Below, piece after piece: positions 8,463-16,405 of a stretch of DNA of 64,000 nt. Below the pieces are notes generated by a model. That model ran no database searches, was not told the origin of the DNA, and worked only from the letters and a program-made list of their open reading frames with translations. The stretch spans positions 186,001 to 250,000 of the forward strand of contig NZ_JNXG01000003.1 in the NCBI RefSeq assembly GCF_000717025.1, read 5' to 3'. Position 1 is the first letter of the stretch, and every line of letters starts with the position of its first letter. This DNA is from Streptomyces atroolivaceus. GTDB taxonomy: Bacteria; Actinomycetota; Actinomycetes; Streptomycetales; Streptomycetaceae. Both the position numbers and the translations under genes were made by a program.

Positions 8463-8888
8463 TCACTGCTTCCTCCTGCAATTGACGGTGGTTGTGATGC
8501 GTTCGACTACGTCCCGGGGCGACTCGTGCTCCCAGAATCGCAGCACAGTCCACCCCGCCCCGGTGAGATGCTCGGTCGTCTCGATGTCCCGCGCCATGTT
8601 GCGATCGAGCTTCTGACGCCACCACTCGGAGTTGGCGCTCGGCTGCGTAGCGTGCTCGGGGCAGCCGTGCCAGAAGCACCCGTCGATCATCACGGCTACC
8701 TTGACCCGCGTGAATGCGATGTCGATGGTGCGCCTGGACATACCCGGTACGCGCTCGTTGAGGCGGTAGCGGTAGCCGGTCGCGTGCAGCAGCTTCCGGA
8801 CCGCCACCTCGGGGGCGGTGTCGCGGCGTGCCTGGCGGCTCATCCGGGCCGAGACGCCAGGGGAGGACGGTTTGGCGGTGCTCATCAC
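8463..8888 (-). CDS. vsr: Very short patch repair endonuclease (Vsr)
   Basis: This is a full-length 141-residue Vsr-family nickase. The conserved start RMSRQARRDTAPEVAVRKLL is followed by DIAFTRVKVAVMIDGCFWHG, then a CPEHATQP block, WWRQKLDRN and GWTVLRFWEHE. The catalytic Asp (in the VMIDGCFWHG segment) and the zinc-type Cys/His residues are present. Vsr cuts 5' of the T in T:G mismatches left by deamination of 5-methylcytosine. In MutL/Z1-type restriction islands, Vsr-like proteins may also act as nickases. It is 11 bp downstream of the Z1 gene's stop and upstream of two methyltransferases. The first two codons are GTG ATG; either could initiate, with AGGAAA upstream. Confidence 0.9.
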   Translation of the reverse strand: MMSTAKPSSPGVSARMSRQARRDTAPEVAVRKLLHATGYRYRLNERVPGMSRRTIDIAFTRVKVAVMIDGCFWHGCPEHATQPSANSEWWRQKLDRNMARDIETTEHLTGAGWTVLRFWEHESPRDVVERITTTVNCRRKQ

Positions 8889-8899
8889 TGCCCAGTTTC

Positions 8900-11809
8900 C
8901 TACGCTGAGTCCTCTTCACGATCGATGACGGCGAAATTGCTCCTGCTCGAATCGATGGCACGGAAGCGCACCAGACTCCTCCGCTCGCCGTCCGGGGAGG
9001 TCGGGGCGACCAGAGAGAAAGCCATGACCACTTTCCCGGGATCCACCGCGCCGTCGGAGGAGAGCCGAGGCTCCTCCTCGACGAGTGGGTAGAGGACCAG
9101 GACACCGCGTCGGGGGCGCGCGAGCGACTCGACCAGGGGGTCCTGGGAGTCCTGCAGGGCGCCCGCCACGCGCAAGGCGACCCCACGGTGCTTGGGCTCA
9201 CTGATGGCGCCGAAGAAGTCGCCCCGTCGTCGGGTACGGCCGGCCAATGTGAGCGGACGTGAAGCGAGAATGCTCGCCTCGATGCTTCGCTTCGAGGTCT
9301 GCTGCGGAACGATGACGAGCCATTCGTCGATCGAGCTACCTGCATGGACGAGGGACTCGAGGTGGGGCGAGAACTGGGTGGGGGTGGACCACCGCAGATC
9401 GCGCAGAAGCCCGACGAGTGCACTGTGGTCGAGCGTCCCGAGCACTGCCTGGTAGCTGTCGTCCCGGCCGTGGGCGCGACACCTCAGTGTGACCGGAGAG
9501 GGGGCCAGCCCTTCGAGGACGGGCCGCCAGACCTCCGTGTTGTGCCGAAGGTCCGCCGCGCTCGTCGGGTACGCCGTCGGTTCCACCCACTGCCCTGGCG
9601 ACCGGATCTCCACCAGCTCCGCGTTGAACATCTTGTTGCGGGCCGCCGGCTTCAGCCACGACAGGTGCTGCGAGACCAGCGGCGGGATCTGCGCTGGCGT
9701 GACCTGCGGCTTGCCGTCCACCAGCGCGGCGTAGCGGGTGAGCTGGGAGCGGAAAGTCTCCTCGTCGCGGCAGATCGCCTCGAAGGCCTCATAGAGGTCG
9801 ACGGTCTTCTTCTTGCCCATCGGTACTTCGCGGCCGATGTAGAGGCGCACCAGGTCGCGGTAACCGGGGCGGAAGCCGAACCAGCGGCCCATCTGCATGA
9901 GGGTGTCGGCCTGCTGGGTCGTGCGGCGGTAGTACGTGACCGTGAGGCCTTCGATCGTGAAGCCGCGGGAGAGCTTCGTGCCGCCGACCAGGATCTTCCA
10001 CACGTGTGGTGTCCGGTCGAAGTCGAGCTCCGCTTGTTCGTAGTCGCGTTCGGTGGCGCCGTTGACGATGATCACGGGCTCGCCGCCCGAGTTGATGAGC
10101 TGGCGGGCGCGGGAGACGTACGGCTTCAGATCGTCGTACGACGTGGGGGTCGGCAGGCCGTCGTCCACGAAGCACTGGAAATCTGTGGTCAGCAGGGTGG
10201 CGAGGCGTGCGTGACCTTCCTGGCCCGTGTATGCAGACCGGTGCCACATCGAGTTGATCCGCAGAGCGAGGGACGCGTGCTCCCGCTGTTGCACGGATTC
10301 GTGGACGAGCATCGTGTGGTGGCGGAACGGCTCTTCGGGCACGCCCCGAGCAGCCCGGTACAGCTTCAGCGCACCAGTGAGGACGAAGGCGTCCATAGCC
10401 TCCTGGAGCCGGTCCCCGGTGTCGTCGTAGATACCGCGTACGTGCGTTTCCTCGGCCGCGCCTTCGCCTTCGAGGTCGTGGAAGTCCTGCACGCCCATGT
10501 AGCCGGCCGGCCGGGGCAGCGAGATCAGGAAGTCGCGGGGGAAGATGTCCTCCTCGTCGCCCGGGTCGACGAAGACGTTGGCGAAGGGCGTTGCCGTGTA
10601 GCCGACGTACTGGGCGCGCGGAAGCAGGCTGAGAAGCTGCGTGATCTGGCCGTTGATCGCTTTGCGGGCGACCTTGCCGTTCTCCCACTTCTTCGGATCC
10701 GTCGTATTCACCGACGCCTGGTCCGACTCGTCGTCGATGATCAGCGCCGGGATCTCAGAGAGGATCGGACCGATCTTCTTGAGGTCCCTGAGCAGCTTCT
10801 CCAACACGTCCGCGTTCTTCTTCACGACCATCACGCGTGCGGCGGCGTGGTGCAGGTTGGCCGGATCGTACAGCGGCTGCGTGCGGGCCTGCTTCTCGAA
10901 TTCGAGCGTGCGGATGCCGTTCAGCAAGCTCTTGTAGTCGTCGTCGCGCGTCGTGAGGCGCTCGATGTCGAAGGCACCGAGCGTGGACGGACGGCCGCCG
11001 TGGCTGACGAACTTCGCGGGCCAGTCCTCGTCGTCCTGGTAGTCGACACCGACGAGCGCGTCCGTGTCAGCCGGGTCGGCGCCCCTCAGGATGTTCTCCC
11101 GCCCTATCAGCTCCATGTCCAGTCGGCGCTGGGTCTGGCTCCGCAGAAGATTCAGGGTGCCGCCGAGGATGATGACCAGGCGGTAGCCCGCGTCGATGGC
11201 CTTCGCGGTGACACCGGTGAAGTTGGCAGTCTTTCCCGACTGGACATAGCCGACGACCAGGCCCCTGGCCCCGTATGCCTCGGCGCGGGTGGGGTCGGAG
11301 AGACGCTCGACCACGGCGTGGCTGGCTTCGTCCAGGCTCGACACGGCAGCGTCCGACCAGCCCTTGCGGCGCAGTGTCTGCTCGTAGGAGTTCCAGTAGA
11401 AGGCGCGTGCCGCCGCGGTGTCCCTGGAGTACCAGGACGTGAACTCCTTGCTGATGACGGTGGCCCCGGGCTCCTTGAACACCGGCACAGCTTCGTCCAG
11501 GGCTTTGCGCAGGTCCGCACCGAAGCCGAGGCGGTCGTAGGTGTCGGTTCGCCGGGCGTCCGTCCGGGGCGGGGCATCGGACCAGTCCGACTGCTCCGCC
11601 AGGTCCCAGGCGGTCAGCGTGCGGTGCCACAGTGCGATGAGCTCGTCCCCTGGGCCGGCCGCGATGATCCGCTCCCTGAAGTGGCCGAGGTCGATGTCGG
11701 CCGGTTCCGCCGCCTCCGAGAGCACGAAGGCAAGCTTCGCGAATGGTTTCGGTCCCCGGCGCATGGCCGCCAGGACGTCGCCGTGCAGGTTGAACAGGTG
11801 GTCGGTCAT
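8900..11809 (-). CDS. Z1-domain superfamily 2 helicase/ATPase
   Basis: This large protein (969 residues from ATG 11809) has a Z1 domain. The Walker A is GYVQSGKTANF near residues 187-197, Walker B is IIDDESDQAS near 357-366, motif III is GYTATPFANV near 403-412, and motif VI is QMGRWFGFRPGY near 639-650. The QMGRWFGFRPGY block is diagnostic for Z1. Z1 proteins occur in restriction-like operons with GHKL ATPases, Dcm and Vsr genes, described by Iyer, Abhiman and Aravind. The gene follows the 509-residue ATPase by about 50 bp and precedes vsr by 11 bp. A GTG at 11839 is an alternative start; neither has a strong ribosome site. Probable role: ATP-driven DNA translocation or remodelling that licenses cleavage. 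Confidence 0.9.
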   Translation of the reverse strand: MTDHLFNLHGDVLAAMRRGPKPFAKLAFVLSEAAEPADIDLGHFRERIIAAGPGDELIALWHRTLTAWDLAEQSDWSDAPPRTDARRTDTYDRLGFGADLRKALDEAVPVFKEPGATVISKEFTSWYSRDTAAARAFYWNSYEQTLRRKGWSDAAVSSLDEASHAVVERLSDPTRAEAYGARGLVVGYVQSGKTANFTGVTAKAIDAGYRLVIILGGTLNLLRSQTQRRLDMELIGRENILRGADPADTDALVGVDYQDDEDWPAKFVSHGGRPSTLGAFDIERLTTRDDDYKSLLNGIRTLEFEKQARTQPLYDPANLHHAAARVMVVKKNADVLEKLLRDLKKIGPILSEIPALIIDDESDQASVNTTDPKKWENGKVARKAINGQITQLLSLLPRAQYVGYTATPFANVFVDPGDEEDIFPRDFLISLPRPAGYMGVQDFHDLEGEGAAEETHVRGIYDDTGDRLQEAMDAFVLTGALKLYRAARGVPEEPFRHHTMLVHESVQQREHASLALRINSMWHRSAYTGQEGHARLATLLTTDFQCFVDDGLPTPTSYDDLKPYVSRARQLINSGGEPVIIVNGATERDYEQAELDFDRTPHVWKILVGGTKLSRGFTIEGLTVTYYRRTTQQADTLMQMGRWFGFRPGYRDLVRLYIGREVPMGKKKTVDLYEAFEAICRDEETFRSQLTRYAALVDGKPQVTPAQIPPLVSQHLSWLKPAARNKMFNAELVEIRSPGQWVEPTAYPTSAADLRHNTEVWRPVLEGLAPSPVTLRCRAHGRDDSYQAVLGTLDHSALVGLLRDLRWSTPTQFSPHLESLVHAGSSIDEWLVIVPQQTSKRSIEASILASRPLTLAGRTRRRGDFFGAISEPKHRGVALRVAGALQDSQDPLVESLARPRRGVLVLYPLVEEEPRLSSDGAVDPGKVVMAFSLVAPTSPDGERRSLVRFRAIDSSRSNFAVIDREEDSA

Positions 11810-11858
11810 GGCGAGACGGCTTTCTCGAAGGCGTGGCACGAGTGGGACGCGGCAGGGA

Positions 11859-13388
11859 TCAGCGGGTCATTTCGCAGCGTGCCGCTGTCACCAGGACGCT
11901 GTTCCACAGGGCGATCTTGTCGGCGCGCGTGGCCCGGACCCGGGACTTCTGGAAGATCTCCTCCACCATCAGATAGAGCATGCTCTTCACGACCGGGGCA
12001 TCGTTGAGCCCGCCCCTGCGCCCGCCGTTGAAGGCCGTCCTGTACAGCTTGTTGAGCCTGATCTCACGCACATCGCGGTCGAGTTCGAAGAACAGGTCCG
12101 GTGCCAGGGACGCCCAGCGGAAGGTGATCGGTTCCTCCCCCTCCAGCTCCGGCAGTTCGTCCCGTAGGGTCCGCCGCAGTTTCGGGTCGAGCCCTTTCCC
12201 GGCAGGGATGACCGCGTCGCGCGTCACCTCGGTGACCCGCTTGGCAGCTTCCCGGTACGTCGTCTGTGCCTCCTGGACGTACTCGCCGAAGGTGTGCCCC
12301 GCCGCGTCCGTGGCCTGTTCGAGCCCCCGGGCGAAGGCCGGGGTGACCGTCACGCCGTCCTTCTTGACCGTGAGGCTGAAGACGTCGTTGGCCTCGGACG
12401 GCAGGTCGATCGCGATACGGGCCAGTGCGAGGTGCCCCTCGGCGCTGCGGGTGCTGTTCCAGCCACCGGCTTGCACCAGCCTGTTGTTGCGGTAGATGTA
12501 GAAGCCCTGCCGCTCGGCGAGCGGTCCGATCCCGCGGAAGCTGACCAACGGGGACTTCGGCTGCCAGATGTGCGCGGTCAACGCCACATCACCGACGCCC
12601 TCGACGGGGGCGGTGTACGTACGCGGGTACCCGGCCCGGCCGGGGACACGGTAGCCGAACGGATCGATCGGCTCGACGCCTCGGTGGTCCAGTTCCTCCT
12701 TGGTCGTCACGTCCTCGACCACGATGTCGATGTTGAAGGCGCCGTCAGCCAGGAAGCGGTGCAGATGGAGCCCGAGGTGGGTCTCCAGCTTCTCGATCGC
12801 GTCGTTCAGGTAGCGGTCGGCCTGCCCGGCGGTCACCGTGTCGAACGCCCGGACCTTGTCCCAGCGGACGATGGTGCCGTGCCACTCGATCAGGCCGTCG
12901 TAGCGGTCCACGAGGTCCTGGCAGTAGCCGGGGTCCACGATGTCGCAGGTGAAGTCGGCCTGGGCGCGGGCCGTCAGCCACCGGCGGCCGGTGGACGGGC
13001 TGCGCTTGGTGCGGCTGATCACCGTGAGCGAGTCGGCGTGCGAGAGGGACGCGGCCTTGAGGCCCGCGCCGAAGTGGCCTAGCGCGTTTTCCTCGTACTC
13101 CTGCCGGCCGCCCACCGTCATCGCGGTGTCGAGGGTGTCGTCGTTCATGCCCCGCCCGTCGTCGACGACCAGGAGACTGACCAGGCGGTCCTCGTCCCGC
13201 AGGAAGCTGATGACGACGTTGCGCGCACCCGCGTCGATGGAGTTGTCGACGAGGTCGGCAATCGCCGCCTCGAAGCCGTACCCCTGGTGTGTCAGCGACT
13301 CGACGTAGCGGGCGGCGGGCGGCAGCTTCTTGCTGCCGGCCGTCGGGATCTCGTACTGCCAGTCCGAGGACGGCTGATAGGGCGGCAT
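11859..13388 (-). CDS. GHKL-type (MutL/MORC-like) ATPase, island protein 2
   Basis: This 509-residue GHKL ATPase is the first gene of the minus-strand island operon. The N-box is ADLVDNSIDAGA (N49), the G1 box is VVDDGRGM (D76 to M81), and the G2 box is GHFGAGLKAASL at 104-115. It shares the fold but little else with the 652-residue ATPase, and its start region lacks any histidine-kinase module. It contains RNNRLVQAGGW and LPSEANDVFSLTVKKDGV segments like those of MutL-type restriction ATPases. ATG at 13388 has GAGGAAG close upstream. The order ATPase-Z1-Vsr-Dcm matches the known MutL-restriction operon type. Probable partner: the Z1 protein downstream. Confidence 0.88.
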   Translation of the reverse strand: MPPYQPSSDWQYEIPTAGSKKLPPAARYVESLTHQGYGFEAAIADLVDNSIDAGARNVVISFLRDEDRLVSLLVVDDGRGMNDDTLDTAMTVGGRQEYEENALGHFGAGLKAASLSHADSLTVISRTKRSPSTGRRWLTARAQADFTCDIVDPGYCQDLVDRYDGLIEWHGTIVRWDKVRAFDTVTAGQADRYLNDAIEKLETHLGLHLHRFLADGAFNIDIVVEDVTTKEELDHRGVEPIDPFGYRVPGRAGYPRTYTAPVEGVGDVALTAHIWQPKSPLVSFRGIGPLAERQGFYIYRNNRLVQAGGWNSTRSAEGHLALARIAIDLPSEANDVFSLTVKKDGVTVTPAFARGLEQATDAAGHTFGEYVQEAQTTYREAAKRVTEVTRDAVIPAGKGLDPKLRRTLRDELPELEGEEPITFRWASLAPDLFFELDRDVREIRLNKLYRTAFNGGRRGGLNDAPVVKSMLYLMVEEIFQKSRVRATRADKIALWNSVLVTAARCEMTR

Positions 13389-13440
13389 GGGCTTCCTCGC
13401 ACAGACGGAACGGGGCCTGCGTGGGGGGAACGGCCCGGAG

Positions 13441-13468
13441 CTAATTGTTGAATGTGATCGTATTGCAA
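13441..13468 (-). promoter_or_regulatory. Candidate promoter for the ATPase-Z1-Vsr-Dcm operon
   Basis: An AT-rich patch upstream of the 509-residue ATPase holds TTGCAA (13463-13468) and, 16 bases on in the minus-strand direction, AATTAG (13441-13446). Spacing is close to that of a housekeeping promoter. It is the only obvious AT-rich stretch in the 147-bp gap. Confidence 0.35.
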
Positions 13469-13535
13469 AGGTGAGACATAGGGGAATGCTCGGCGAATTC
13501 GGCCAACGGCTGATGTGAGACGGCGCATCAAGCCC

Positions 13536-14462
13536 TCACTCCGCGCCCGCCTCCCTCCGGACCCCCTCCACCAGCACCTCCACCCCGTCCAGCACCCGCC
13601 CCAGCCCGAACTCGAAGAGGGTGCCCAGTTCCAGGTCGAAGCTGTCCGAACCGAAGAGTGTGGACAGCACCGGGTAGGCCGTGGGTGTCTGGAGCGCGTC
13701 CATGCGTGGCTCCATGGAGGTCATCCACTCGTCCGCCGCCATGCCGCTGTCCTGCCGTGCCTGGGATTCCAGCTCGACGGCCATCGCGAGGCCCTGGGCG
13801 TAGCCGAGCACCGTGAGGTGGATGTGCAGCATCTGCTCCGGGGTGAGGCCCAGGCCGGTCAGGGCGCTCAGGACGCGCTCGGCGTAGAGCATCGCGTTCG
13901 GGGAGACCATCGGGCGGGTCAGGTGGGCCATGGCCCGGGCCAGCCAGGGGTGTTGTTCGTACTGCTTCCACAGCCAGCGTGCCTCCCGCTCCAGCAGTGG
14001 GCGCCAGCCCGTCGGCCGTGGGCCGGCGGGGCCGCTGCCGAACACCGCTTCCGCCATCAGGCGGACCAGCTCGCCCTTGCTCGGGACGTGGCGGTACAGC
14101 GCCATCGTGGAGGTGCCGAACTCCGTCGCGACGCGCCGCATCGAGAGCGCTGCGAGGCCCTCCGTGTCCACGAGCTCGATCGCCGCACGGATGATGCGTT
14201 CGCGGCTGAGCTGCCGGCCGGGCGGTGTGGCGCGTTCCCGGCCGCCGCTCTCCGCGACCACCGTGCCGATGCCGGGAACCGCCCGCACCAGACCCTCCTG
14301 GCGCAGTGCGCCGAGGGCCTTCGTCGCGGTGGCCATCGCCACGCCCCACTCCTGCGTGATCCGGCGGGTGGAGGGGACCGGATCGCCGGGACCGAGCTCA
14401 CCCGTGGCGATACGGCGGCGGATCTCCCCGGCGATGCGGAGGTAGGGCGGTTCGGTGGTCAT
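13536..14462 (-). CDS. GntR-TetR fusion transcriptional repressor
   Basis: This 308-residue regulator joins two DNA-binding modules. Residues 1-75 form a GntR winged helix (YLRIAGEIRRRIATGELGPG, then PSTRRITQEWGVAMATATKAL and LVRAVPGIGTVV). Residues 83-135 form a TetR-type HTH (SRERIIRAAIELVDTEGLAAL, then STMALYRHVPSKGELVRL). The rest is a TetR-C ligand-binding domain. It is divergent from an MFS efflux pump, with a 10-bp inverted repeat of GntR type (CTAGTGCACC) in the gap. It probably represses the pump and itself until a small molecule binds. GntR-TetR fusions of this shape are known in actinomycetes next to drug exporters. ATG at 14462 was chosen. Confidence 0.85.
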   Translation of the reverse strand: MTTEPPYLRIAGEIRRRIATGELGPGDPVPSTRRITQEWGVAMATATKALGALRQEGLVRAVPGIGTVVAESGGRERATPPGRQLSRERIIRAAIELVDTEGLAALSMRRVATEFGTSTMALYRHVPSKGELVRLMAEAVFGSGPAGPRPTGWRPLLEREARWLWKQYEQHPWLARAMAHLTRPMVSPNAMLYAERVLSALTGLGLTPEQMLHIHLTVLGYAQGLAMAVELESQARQDSGMAADEWMTSMEPRMDALQTPTAYPVLSTLFGSDSFDLELGTLFEFGLGRVLDGVEVLVEGVRREAGAE

Positions 14463-14474
14463 GATGCCAGCGTA

Positions 14475-14532
14475 CTAGTGCACCTGGACGCGTCGTGCCC
14501 TGCTCAGCTGGGCCTTCTGCCTGGTGCACTAG
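14475..14532. promoter_or_regulatory. Paired operator for GntR-TetR regulator / MFS pump
   Basis: CTAGTGCACC at 14475-14484 and GGTGCACTAG at 14523-14532 are exact inverted copies. Each is most of the palindrome CTAGTGCACTAG, typical of GntR-family sites. They sit in the divergent gap, so one regulator dimer per site could control both promoters. Confidence 0.6.
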
Positions 14533-14577
14533 GCAGCTGTTTGCGGTGTACGTGGGGATCCGGCTTCGGTACGACGC

Positions 14578-14607
14578 ATGGAGAACACACGCATGGAGAA
14601 CACACCC
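14578..14607 (+). repeat. Tandem 15-bp duplication over the MFS start codon
   Basis: The units at 14578-14592 and 14593-14607 both begin ATGGAGAACACAC and differ only near their 3' ends. The duplication gives the frame two ATGs, and places a ribosome-like GGAG nine bases before the second. Confidence 0.7.
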
Positions 14608-16158
14608 GGCCCCCGCGCGGGCCGCAAGGAATGGACCGCCCTTGCCGTCCTGATGCTGCCCCTGCTCCTCGTCTCGATGGACGTGTCCGTCCTCTACTTC
14701 GCGATCCCGTTCGTCAGCCAGGACCTGGAGCCCAGCGCCACACAGCAGTTGTGGATCCTGGACATGTACGGCTTCGTGCTCGCCGGCCTGCTCATCGTGA
14801 TGGGTTCGCTCGGTGACAGGATCGGGCGGCGCAGGCTGGTCCTCGCGGGAGCCGTCGTCTTCGGCGCGGCCTCGGTGGCGGCCGCGTACGCGCACTCCGC
14901 CGAAGTGCTCATCGCCGTACGTGCGTTGCTCGGGCTCGGGGGCGCCGCCCTCATGCCCTCGACCCTTGCCCTGATCCGCAGCCTCTTCCACGACGCGAAG
15001 CAGCGCGGGAAGGCGGTGACCATCTGGACGGGCGTCATGACGACCGGTATCTCGCTGGGGCCGGTCGTCAGCGGGCTGCTGCTCGAACACTTCTGGTGGG
15101 GCTCCGTGTTCCTCATCAACCTGCCCGCCATGGTGCTGCTGCTCGTGCTGGTGCCCTTCCTGGTCCCGGAGACCGCGACCACCGCCCGGGGCCGCTTCGA
15201 CCTGTCCGGTGCCGTGCTCTCGCTCGGCGCCCTGCTCGCGGTCATCTACGGCATCAAGGAGTGGGCCCGGCACGGCTACGAACCGCTGCCCGCGATCTGC
15301 GTCGCCGTGGGGCTGGCGCTCGGTGCCGTCTTCGTACGCCGCGAGAGGCGCCTTGCCCACCCGATGATCGACCTCGCCCTGATCGGGCGGCGTGCCTTCG
15401 GTGGCCCGGTGCTCGCCAATCTGCTCGCGATGTTCGCCACGGTGGGGATGGCCGTCTTCTTCACCCAGTACCTGCAGTCCGTGCTCGGCCAGAGCCCCCT
15501 CACCGCCGCGCTGTGGAGCCTGGTGCCGGCCGCCGGAGTGGCCCTCATGGCACCCACCGGTGCCGCGCTCGCCCAGCGGATCGACCGTGCTCACGTCATG
15601 GGGGGCGGCTTCCTCGTCGCCGCGTGCGGATTCCTCTGGATGACACAGCTGCGTGCGGACTCGCCCCTGTGGTTCGCACTCGTCGGCGCGGCCGTCTATG
15701 CGGGCGGGCTGGTCGCCGCCATGACCCTCGCCAACGAACTCGCCCTGGGCGCGGCCCCTCCGGAGGGTGCCGGATCGGCGGCGGCCGTGCTGGAGTCGGG
15801 GCAGGAACTGGGCGGGGCCCTGGGCATGGCGGTCCTCGGCTCCGTCGGTGCCGCGGTCTACAGCCGGGACATGGCCGACGCCCTGCCCGCGGGGCTGCCG
15901 CACGCCGACGCCGTACGCGAGACCCTGGGCGGCGCGGCAGCGGTCGCGGGGGAGCTGCCGGCCGCGACGGCGGACGCCGTCCTGACCGCCGCGCGCGACG
16001 CCTTCACCCACGGGCTGGGCGTCGCGGCGGTCGGCGCGGCCGCGGTCATGGCCGGTGCGGGTGTCTTCTCCATCGGCTTCCTGCGCGGCCTGTCCGAGCG
16101 GGCGTCCTCCGCACCGTCGTCCCCGGACGACAGCCGCCAGACGGCGTCGGCCTGCTGA
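14593..16158 (+). CDS. MFS drug efflux transporter, DHA2 (14-TM) type
   Basis: This is a 14-helix major facilitator pump of about 521 residues. It shows the DHA2 signatures LLLVSMDVSVLYFAIPF in helix 1, GSLGDRIGRRR between helices 2 and 3, and an antiporter-like GPVVSGLLLEHFWWG in helix 5. It probably exports cationic drugs or a metabolite in exchange for protons. It is divergent from a GntR-TetR repressor. The start carries a tandem duplication of a 15-bp unit, so the frame has ATGs at 14578 and 14593. I prefer 14593 because the duplicated GGAG lies nine bases upstream of it, whereas no ribosome site precedes 14578. Confidence 0.85.
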   Translation: MENTPGPRAGRKEWTALAVLMLPLLLVSMDVSVLYFAIPFVSQDLEPSATQQLWILDMYGFVLAGLLIVMGSLGDRIGRRRLVLAGAVVFGAASVAAAYAHSAEVLIAVRALLGLGGAALMPSTLALIRSLFHDAKQRGKAVTIWTGVMTTGISLGPVVSGLLLEHFWWGSVFLINLPAMVLLLVLVPFLVPETATTARGRFDLSGAVLSLGALLAVIYGIKEWARHGYEPLPAICVAVGLALGAVFVRRERRLAHPMIDLALIGRRAFGGPVLANLLAMFATVGMAVFFTQYLQSVLGQSPLTAALWSLVPAAGVALMAPTGAALAQRIDRAHVMGGGFLVAACGFLWMTQLRADSPLWFALVGAAVYAGGLVAAMTLANELALGAAPPEGAGSAAAVLESGQELGGALGMAVLGSVGAAVYSRDMADALPAGLPHADAVRETLGGAAAVAGELPAATADAVLTAARDAFTHGLGVAAVGAAAVMAGAGVFSIGFLRGLSERASSAPSSPDDSRQTASAC

Positions 16159-16405
16159 CAAGCGCTGACCGCCCGCAGGTCACCCGCACAGCGCGTAGAC
16201 GTCCTCCGCGAAGGAGGGGAACTCCGCCCGGCCTCCGTGACCATCTCCTCCGCCGTCCGGCGCGGCGTCGTCGCGTGGCCTTCCGCGAGAACCGCACCGG
16301 CTCCGGTAGCGGGCGGCGGGCCGGGGACCGATGCTGATTGCGTACGTGTCCACGTGTGCGGAGGCTCGGTACCGGGTCCCGTGAGGGGGCGAAGGAGCTG
16401 GGCTG

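Noticed and set aside
9344..12007. An 887-residue plus-strand frame
   Set aside because: It is the antisense shadow of the Z1 gene, typical of high-GC DNA.
1..13500. Integration repeats bounding the island
   Set aside because: No tRNA gene or convincing direct repeat was seen at either side of 1-13.5 kb.
14398..16161. A 587-residue minus-strand frame over the MFS gene
   Set aside because: The MFS protein has convincing helices and motifs; the antisense frame is low-complexity.
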